Below, piece after piece: positions 6,327 through 10,128 of a DNA stretch of 10,128 nucleotides. This stretch comes from CAYNFS01 sp964396685 (GTDB taxonomy: Bacteria; Patescibacteriota; Doudnabacteria; UBA920; 2-01-FULL-46-14), in the NCBI GenBank assembly GCA_964396685.1, contig CAYNFS010000020.1:1-10128 (forward strand). Reading direction: 5' to 3'. The stretch's first letter is position 1; every line of letters starts with the position of its first letter. The translations under genes and the position numbers were made by a program. A model generated the notes under the pieces. It did no database searches, had not been told where the DNA came from, and saw only the letters and a list, made by a program, of their open reading frames with translations.

Positions 6327-6368
6327 TCGAGCGGCTCTGCTTCTCGCGGTTATTTTTTTGGAGGAGTG

Positions 6369-7056
6369 ATGAACTACCAGGACCATCTCAAGGCTACGAG
6401 TTTGCAGCTAAGGTTGAGCCAGCGAGAAAGGCGGCCTTACAAAGTTCGCATCCTCGACCATTCGTTCATAGTAAAACCAGGCGTTTTCTCGCCTCGATAT
6501 TTTCGGGATACTGAAGTATTCGCTCGAATACTCCCGATAGAAAGGGGTGATGCGCTCCTCGAAATCGGCACTGGTATTGGAGCAATCGCCATCTGCCTCG
6601 CTCTTCGCGGGGCTGGGAAGATCATCGCTACGGACATCAATCACAAAGCCGTGCGTTTAGCAAAACGCAACGTGGCTATGCATCACCTTGATGAAAAAAT
6701 CGAGGCTCGGGCAGGAGACCTGTTAGTTCCCCTGAAGGATGAGGAGAGAGAAGTTCCACAAAATCTTCTGGGATGTTCCGTTTGGCTATGTAACCAAGAA
6801 AAATCTGACAATCTTGGAGAGAGCCGTTTTCGACTACCGCTATGAACACATTCAAAAGTACTTGCTTGAAGCCAGGACGCGCTTGCTCCCAAATGGCCGA
6901 ATATTCATCGGCTTTAGTTCAACTCTCGGCCGCCTCGACATCCTCTCCGAAATGGCGAAACGCGCCGGATTCAAACTGGGACTAATTGACAAAAAGGAAT
7001 CCTGGGAGGGCAGACTCAAAGTCCAATTTGAGCTTTTTGAAATTCTCCAACTCTGA
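6369..7056 (+). pseudogene. HemK/PrmC-like SAM-dependent methyltransferase, interrupted by a frameshift
   Basis: The first frame (ATG 6369, behind GGAGG at 6360-6364; a GTG at 6366 is too close) carries PGVFSPRYFRDTEVFARIL (37-55), motif I LLEIGTGIGAIAICLA (63-78) and the acidic post-I motif ATDIN (87-91). These are marks of class I SAM-dependent methyltransferases resembling HemK/PrmC. After GDLLVPLKDEE the sense passes to the +1 frame: EKFHKIFWDVPFGYV, where WDVPFGY takes the place of NPPY, then YLLEARTRLLPNGRIFIGFSS and VQFELFEI to TGA at 7054-7056. The break falls at (GA)4, 6744-6751; one more GA restores DEEREKFHKIFW. The first frame runs on to 6845 with poor sequence. The change may be a decayed gene, a sequencing indel or a variable tract. 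The acceptor substrate is unknown, and the Asp in place of the NPPY Asn argues against calling it prmC. Confidence 0.8.
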
Positions 7057-7106
7057 CGGCGGAGAAATCAGCACTCTCTTCGCCTTCTTTTTTACACTCG
7101 AATTAG

Positions 7107-7136
7107 ACAACTAGCCCACGATCGTGGGCTAGTTGT
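7107..7136. repeat. 30-base perfect palindrome
   Basis: ACAACTAGCCCACGA (7107-7121) is followed directly by its exact reverse complement TCGTGGGCTAGTTGT (7122-7136), with no spacer. Neither strand has a T tract right after it. It lies 50 bases beyond the methyltransferase stop and could end its transcript, block convergent transcription or be a protein-binding site. Confidence 0.85.
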
Positions 7137-7150
7137 TCAGCTGATAGCCC

Positions 7151-7212
7151 CTGGATTCCCGATTCAGCCTTCGTAGCCACTTCGGCGAAGCAGGCTCGCG
7201 GGTCGGGAATGA
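7151..7212. repeat. palindromic repeat, TCATTCCCG / GGAATCCAG family, copy C with inserted hairpin
   Basis: On the minus strand TCATTCCCG (7212-7204) and CGGGAATCCAG (7161-7151) are the same ends as copies A and B. The centre is longer and contains its own hairpin, AGCCTTCG (7166-7173) with CGAAGCAGGCT (7185-7195). It lies between the two gene blocks, just past the terminator at 7217-7260. Confidence 0.7.
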
Positions 7213-7216
7213 TAAT

Positions 7217-7260
7217 TAAGAAAAAAGCCGATAAATCCACCATAGGTGGACAGGTCGGCT
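7217..7260 (-). terminator. intrinsic terminator of the DUF4446-bactofilin-kinase cluster
   Basis: Read on the minus strand, AGCCGA (7260-7255) pairs with TCGGCT (7231-7226), and within it TCCACC (7250-7245) pairs with GGTGGA (7241-7236). TTTTTTCTT (7225-7217) follows the stem. It lies 44 bases after the stop of the diacylglycerol-kinase-like gene. Confidence 0.85.
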
Positions 7261-7303
7261 CGCTACAAAAAATTTAAAATCAGCAATCAGAAATCTAAAA
7301 TTC

Positions 7304-8170
7304 CTAGAATTGTCTTGCCTTCCCCACGATCATTTTGATTTTTTCTTTTGCTACACTTACTGTCGCCGGGGCTTTGGTGTAAATTTGCCCCTCAATCGAA
7401 AGCGGCAGTTTTTTCGGCCCCAAAATTTCAATTTTTTTGGCATGCATGACAGTTGCACCGGGGGCATTATCCAAACATCCCGACACCAGCTCTTTGCGGT
7501 AGCGAAAAATTTGTGAAGAACTTAGTTTGTTCAAAAGCAAAACATCCAAAAGTTTGTCAGTGGGATCGCCAAGTTTGAGCCTGCAGCCTTCATTGTTGCG
7601 GCAGTTGATAATCTGCGCCGCTAATACTTCGGAAGTTGCGGTATAGGAGGAATCCAAAGAAAGCTTAACCGCGAATGTCTGCAATTTTAAAAGCTTGCCC
7701 AAAGCCGCCAGTCCAAAAATCCCCGGCGATTCTATCTTGCCTAAATGATTTTCTCCCAAATCCACTTGAGACAAAAAGTAGTGCTCTCCAAGCTTCCCCA
7801 AATCCAGCTCGCGCACCAGCCTGCTGGCCAAAATTTTGACCGCTTCTTCAATGTCAGCACTTATGCCCAATATCCGGCCCAAGGAGCTTTCCGGATTAAG
7901 CGGAATGAATCCGATCGTAATATCGGCTTTTTTGCGCACCACTGCATTTATCGTTTTGTTGAGCGAGCCGTCCCCTCCCACGACAACGATTGTTTTGGCT
8001 TCGGCGCCGATTGCCTGATCTACCAAAAGCTCAATTGTGCGAATCGCAGTCACCCGATAAGTTTCTCCGTCAATGCGAGACTCGGCAAGCAGGTTCAAAA
8101 GCCGCCCCTGGATGCGCTCAAAATATTTGATTTCCCGATCTTTTGCGGGATCAAAAATATAGAAATACAT
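7304..8170 (-). CDS. diacylglycerol kinase / YegS-fold family protein, catalytic motifs degenerate
   Basis: A 288-residue cytosolic protein of the DAGK_cat fold, whose active members phosphorylate diacylglycerol or related lipids with ATP. The nucleotide motif IVVVGGDGSLNKTINAVV (61-78) is clear and the overall length is typical. Two other motifs differ. The usual PxGTxNDFAR segment reads PLNPESSLGRILGI (90-103). The C-terminal DGE, whose Glu is catalytic in studied members, reads IEGQ (259-262, LSIEGQIYTKAPATVSV). It may be a weak kinase, have another substrate or be a pseudoenzyme. The ATG at 8170 gives MYFYIFDPAKDREI; a TTG at 8185 would add MSLLN. No Shine-Dalgarno is seen. It is the last gene of its cluster, 72 bases of tandem A/T-rich repeats after bactofilin, and ends at the terminator 7217-7260. 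Confidence 0.85.
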   Translation of the reverse strand: MYFYIFDPAKDREIKYFERIQGRLLNLLAESRIDGETYRVTAIRTIELLVDQAIGAEAKTIVVVGGDGSLNKTINAVVRKKADITIGFIPLNPESSLGRILGISADIEEAVKILASRLVRELDLGKLGEHYFLSQVDLGENHLGKIESPGIFGLAALGKLLKLQTFAVKLSLDSSYTATSEVLAAQIINCRNNEGCRLKLGDPTDKLLDVLLLNKLSSSQIFRYRKELVSGCLDNAPGATVMHAKKIEILGPKKLPLSIEGQIYTKAPATVSVAKEKIKMIVGKARQF

Positions 8171-8177
8171 ATTCAAC

Positions 8178-8240
8178 AAGCTCAAATGTCAAAGCTCAAA
8201 TGTCAAAATTTGGCATTTGGATTTTGAAATTTGGATTTTC
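8178..8240. repeat. A/T-rich short tandem repeats between bactofilin and kinase genes
   Basis: AAGCTCAAATGTC occurs twice with a 14-base period (8178-8190, 8192-8204). ATTTGGATTTT then occurs twice (8215-8225, 8229-8239), with a further ATTTGG at 8208-8213. The tract fills most of the 72-base gene gap and reaches within about 10 bases of the kinase start, so no clear ribosome-binding site is present. Confidence 0.7.
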
Positions 8241-8242
8241 TT

Positions 8243-8629
8243 CTACTCTTCTTCAGGCAGAGGTTGCCCCAACTCCGCGGCTTTATCCGGCATGGTGCAA
8301 GCACCGGAGAAATGAGCGCCTTCGGCAATCGCCAGCCGTTCGCAACTGATGTTGCCGTCAATCTTTCCAGTCTCCTGAACATTCAAAGTTTCTTTTATTT
8401 TCAAATCGCCTTTGACGTGACCGGCAATCATGGCATTGGCCGCCTCCACATCGGCCTCAATTTTGGCCATGGAGCCGACGAAAAGGTTTTTGCTTGTTTT
8501 GATTTTTCCGGTGACCAGCCCGTCCACGCGAATGTCTCCTTCGCTTGCTAAATCACCTTCGATTTTGACGGTAGCTCCGACAATTGTTTCCGGAGCGCTA
8601 TTTGTCTGATAATCTTCTTTTCGTGCCAT
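8243..8629 (-). CDS. bactofilin
   Basis: Bactofilins are small cytoskeletal proteins that polymerise without nucleotide through a right-handed beta-helix and serve in cell shape and polarity. The 128-residue ORF has the expected plan: a short disordered N-terminus (MARKEDYQTNSAPET), then repeating turns from about 15 to 112, with the family start ETIVGATVKIEGDLASEGDIRVDG and turns such as GLVTGKIKTSKNLFVGSMAKIEADVEA, AMIAGHVKGDLKIKETLNVQETGKIDGNI and AIAEGAHFSG. A short acidic tail ends PLPEEE. The ATG at 8629 lacks a Shine-Dalgarno. It follows the DUF4446 gene by 17 bases on the same strand, so both are probably one transcript. With a membrane-anchored DUF4446 protein upstream, a job at the cell envelope is reasonable, but that is inference. 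Confidence 0.95.
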   Translation of the reverse strand: MARKEDYQTNSAPETIVGATVKIEGDLASEGDIRVDGLVTGKIKTSKNLFVGSMAKIEADVEAANAMIAGHVKGDLKIKETLNVQETGKIDGNISCERLAIAEGAHFSGACTMPDKAAELGQPLPEEE

Positions 8630-8646
8630 AGAAAATAGAAAATTAA

Positions 8647-9120
8647 TTATTTTGCTTGCTTAATAGCCTGTTTTTCCTCGTCAGTCAATGGATAGCTGGA
8701 GTGTCCGTTTTCAACCGGTTTGGCGTAAATTCTTGTGCCTTCGCGGCCGTGCAGGGAAGATATTACTATACCATTGTTATTGGCGTCCAGTAAAGCGCAG
8801 GTAAAACTTAAATTGCTGCCGGCGTCAGCAAAAGGATTAAATCGCACCAGCCCGGTTTTTTGAATATTTTTATTGTTTTTTTCCAAAAGCTCGGCCAAAA
8901 TTTTACCAAGCTCAACGAGGTTCTTTTTATGCGAAGCCAATGCCTTTTTGTGTTTCAGCACAATTTCCGAAAGCTCCTCCTTTTCTTCCCCCGCCAAAAG
9001 TTCTTGTTGCCGTTTTCGGTAACCCAGAAATTGCCGAGACAGAATCAACAACAAGACAAGATTTACTATCGTGAGCGAAGCAAACGCCAAAAGCACTGGA
9101 TTGTTTAACAAAACTGACAT
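8647..9120 (-). CDS. DUF4446 family membrane-anchored protein
   Basis: A 157-residue protein with the DUF4446 signature. An N-terminal membrane segment (about 7-28, NPVLLAFASLTIVNLVLLLILS) is followed by a basic stretch and a long charged coiled coil (about 35-85, RKRQQELLAGEEKEELSEI). The family core has GLVRFNPFADAGSNLSF (90-106), LLDANNNGIVISSLHGREGTRIYAKPV (110-136) and the end YPLTDEEKQAI (143-153). Topology predicts the globular part inside the cell. The molecular role of DUF4446 is not known; it is common near cell-envelope and division genes in Firmicutes and candidate-phyla bacteria. I chose the ATG at 9120, because the 9-residue extension to 9147 (MVAWSYNHY) crosses the -10 box. The predicted transcription start falls on this ATG, so the message may be leaderless. 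It heads the cluster with bactofilin and the kinase-like gene. Confidence 0.92.
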   Translation of the reverse strand: MSVLLNNPVLLAFASLTIVNLVLLLILSRQFLGYRKRQQELLAGEEKEELSEIVLKHKKALASHKKNLVELGKILAELLEKNNKNIQKTGLVRFNPFADAGSNLSFTCALLDANNNGIVISSLHGREGTRIYAKPVENGHSSYPLTDEEKQAIKQAK

Positions 9121-9125
9121 ATAAT
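9120..9125 (+). promoter_or_regulatory. -10 box for the 50-residue protein and tRNA-Ala
   Basis: TATAAT (9120-9125) on the plus strand, with a predicted start near 9132, six bases before the ATG at 9138. No good -35 lies at 16-18 bases (TGGATT, 9097-9102, at 17). The box and its minus-strand partner form the symmetrical TATAATGATTATA. Confidence 0.5.
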
Positions 9126-9126
9126 G

Positions 9127-9155
9127 ATTATAACTCCATGCAACCAAATCAACAA
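9127..9155 (-). promoter_or_regulatory. sigma-70 promoter of the DUF4446-bactofilin-kinase cluster
   Basis: On the minus strand TTGTTG (9155-9150), a 17-base spacer and a consensus TATAAT (9132-9127). A start about seven bases downstream falls at about 9120, the A of the DUF4446 ATG, predicting a leaderless transcript. It overlaps the plus-strand -10 box, so the two polymerases would compete. Confidence 0.65.
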
Positions 9156-9290
9156 AGCGACCAAAGCAAATCTGATGTAAAAAAAGTTATTTTCATCAAT
9201 CTTTTGATTATCCTGCTTTTGGTAGCGCTCTTTCTCATAAACCAAAAAACTGAAATTGTGTTTAAGCTTGGGAAGCTCTTCAAGTTCTAA
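9138..9290 (+). CDS. 50-residue single-pass membrane protein, LapA-like layout
   Basis: A small ORF between divergent genes: MQPNQQSDQSKSDVKK, a strong membrane helix (about 17-34, VIFINLLIILLLVALFLI), then NQKTEIVFKLGKLFKF and TAA at 9288-9290. The order polar N-terminus, one helix, Asn-rich exit and short beta-like tail (NQKTEIVFKLG) resembles the LapA/DUF1049 domain (helix followed by ...QNxxxVxxxF), but the protein is shorter and the likeness is weak. There is no Shine-Dalgarno; a consensus -10 box (9120-9125) puts the transcript start about six bases before the ATG, so it may be translated almost leaderless. tRNA-Ala begins two bases after its stop, so the two are probably one transcript that is then processed. 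Evidence that it is a gene: clean helix, fitting start signals and tight spacing. Confidence 0.7.
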   Translation: MQPNQQSDQSKSDVKKVIFINLLIILLLVALFLINQKTEIVFKLGKLFKF

Positions 9291-9292
9291 AT

Positions 9293-9366
9293 GGGCCTAT
9301 GGTCTAGTGGCACGACGCCACATTCGCATTGTGGAGACGGGAGTTCGATTCTCCCTAGGTCCACCA
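9293..9366 (+). tRNA. tRNA-Ala (CGC)
   Basis: A complete 74-base tRNA with encoded CCA. Acceptor GGGCCTA (9293-9299) pairs with TAGGTCC (9356-9362). It contains a G3-U70 pair, the identity element of tRNA-Ala. The anticodon stem CCACA/TGTGG encloses TTCGCAT, giving anticodon CGC for codon GCG. The T arm is GGGAG-TTCGATT-CTCCC (9339-9355). Discriminator A is followed by CCA. The last 12 bases overlap the end of the opposing recombinase gene. Confidence 0.95.
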
Positions 9367-10128
9367 AAAAGGAAATTGCAAGCAAGCCTCGCTTCGCTCG
9401 GCGACCAAATCGTAAGGTTTTCTGGGCGAAAAAAGCAGTTGGCGATTCTGCAAAATGCAGTTCGAGCCGATATTTTTAAGAAATGTTGTAATTTCTAGTT
9501 TGTTTTCTGACTCAAGCAGTTTCGCGGCTTGATTTAACGATAAAACAAACTCACGAGCCGGTTCGAGCCACGACAGGCCTTTCTGTTCAAAATTTCGGAT
9601 TTGCTCTTGTAAGCCGACCTTTTGCTTGAGTAATTTCTCTTTGCGCGAAGCGTACTCGTCATGGGTAATAGTTTCTTCTAAAAATACATCAAGCAACTTT
9701 TCTATTTTTTGCTCAACCAACGTTAATTGCTCTTTGAGATTTTGAACAGTAATTTTAGCCTGCTCTCTTGCTTGTGATTCTTCTTTTTCAAGTTCGGCTA
9801 AAACTTGTTCGGTATCGTGGCTCGACAAAGAAACTTTTTGAAGGAAGGATTTAATTTGTGGATATAATTCATTGTCCCGCAAAAAGTGTTTTTCTTGGCA
9901 CAGCCCTTTCTTTTTCGTGCATCGGTAGTAGATATATTTTCTACCGCTTGGTTTGATTTTTTTCTCTGCTGTGATTGCCGCTGAACAAGGGCATTTCATA
10001 AGTCCAAGAAAATCGAAGTTGTGTTTCTTCACTTTTTGTGGCTTGCCTTTCTCTCTCATAACTTCTTGAACCTTATCAAAAAGTTTCTTTGAAATAAGCG
10101 GCTCGTGAGTTGCTTCATGTATTTCACC
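9355..10128 (-). CDS. large serine recombinase, C-terminal part (N-terminus beyond the window)
   Basis: The frame is open to the right edge, so 257 visible residues lack the N-terminal resolvase domain with the catalytic serine. The visible part starts GEIHEATHEPLISKKLFDKVQEVMRE, the end of the Recombinase domain (usually HxPIIs.elFekvQ). A zinc ribbon follows: FLGLMKCPCSAAITAEKK with Cys 46 and 48, then YIYYRCTKKKGLC with Cys 70 and 77. The first pair is CxC instead of the usual CxxC. A long coiled coil (about 100-190, EKEESQAREQAKITVQNLKEQL) is typical of large serine integrases and controls the direction of recombination. The C-terminus LVAERSEACLQFPFWWT is odd: it reads through a small palindrome (GCCTCGCTTCGCTCGGC, 9385-9401), and its last three residues and the stop lie in the tRNA-Ala 3' end. 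Internal ATG 10059 is not the true start. Confidence 0.9.
   Translation of the reverse strand, partial: GEIHEATHEPLISKKLFDKVQEVMREKGKPQKVKKHNFDFLGLMKCPCSAAITAEKKIKPSGRKYIYYRCTKKKGLCQEKHFLRDNELYPQIKSFLQKVSLSSHDTEQVLAELEKEESQAREQAKITVQNLKEQLTLVEQKIEKLLDVFLEETITHDEYASRKEKLLKQKVGLQEQIRNFEQKGLSWLEPAREFVLSLNQAAKLLESENKLEITTFLKNIGSNCILQNRQLLFSPRKPYDLVAERSEACLQFPFWWT

Noticed and set aside
6326..6359. Intrinsic terminator or attenuator just before the methyltransferase
   Set aside because: Seven T are present, but the stem before them (AATCGAG with CTCGCGGTT) is short and bulged; too weak to list as a feature.
6720..6850. Programmed frameshifting in the methyltransferase gene
   Set aside because: There is no slippery heptamer or stop codon at the shift site, and the first frame continues about 100 bases. 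An indel at (GA)4 is simpler.
6408..6892. Minus-strand ORFs opposite the methyltransferase
   Set aside because: The plus strand shows clear SAM-methyltransferase motifs; these are antisense shadows.
7745..8227. 160-residue plus-strand ORF opposite the diacylglycerol-kinase-like gene
   Set aside because: The minus strand carries the GGDG motif and a full family-length protein; this frame has no recognisable feature and crosses the repeat tract.
1..10128. CRISPR array or phage-defence locus
   Set aside because: No regularly spaced direct repeats with unique spacers and no cas, restriction, toxin-antitoxin or retron-like gene; the repeats seen are interspersed palindromes.
1..10128. Alternative genetic code with TGA as glycine, known in some candidate phyla
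   Set aside because: TGA ends several genes at sensible places (the DHH, methyltransferase and 133-residue genes), and no in-frame TGA interrupts a conserved domain.

Overview
The window looks like a chromosomal segment from a candidate phyla radiation (Patescibacteria, probably Parcubacteria-like) bacterium. The reasons are a compact gene set without redundancy, a short 642-residue IF-2, a DUF4446 / bactofilin / diacylglycerol-kinase-fold cluster, many genes without a Shine-Dalgarno, and small palindromic repeats of the TCATTCCCG...GGAATCCAG and TCATTGCGAG types between genes. This assignment rests on style, not on a marker tree. TGA works as a stop (for example the ATGA stop/start overlap at 1125-1128), so the standard bacterial code applies.

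Layout. Left edge: the 3' part of tRNA-Cys(GCA) (1-65), then an unrecognised 133-residue protein (189-590) whose stop codon lies in a terminator hairpin. Opposite to it runs a minus-strand translation/RNA operon, read right to left as infB (IF-2), rbfA, a DHH/DHHA1 phosphoesterase and a two-CBS protein, with the last three overlapping one another. It converges on the terminator at 575-603. Upstream of infB, on the same strand, lies a TrmB-type regulator with its own promoter and a leader rich in hairpins.

The middle (about 5400-7140) differs: plus-strand genes with strong Shine-Dalgarno sequences, repeats and two apparent frameshifts. It holds a 103-residue single-pass membrane protein with an excellent UUCG terminator, a 97-base imperfect inverted repeat, a probable frameshifted small ORF, a HemK/PrmC-like methyltransferase broken at a (GA)4 tract, and a 30-base perfect palindrome.

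Right part: a minus-strand cluster of DUF4446 protein, bactofilin and diacylglycerol-kinase-like protein, ending at a terminator (7217-7260). Diverging from it is a 50-residue membrane protein (9138-9290), followed two bases later by tRNA-Ala(CGC) (9293-9366). A large serine recombinase running in from the right edge has its last codons inside the tRNA 3' end. This suggests that an integrated element begins there and continues beyond the window.

No complete new defence or mobile system is visible. The best leads are the recombinase/tRNA-Ala junction, the symmetrical near-leaderless divergent promoter, the repeats placed at the predicted transcription starts of two genes, the pair of frameshifts at dinucleotide tracts, and two enzymes lacking family-defining active-site residues.
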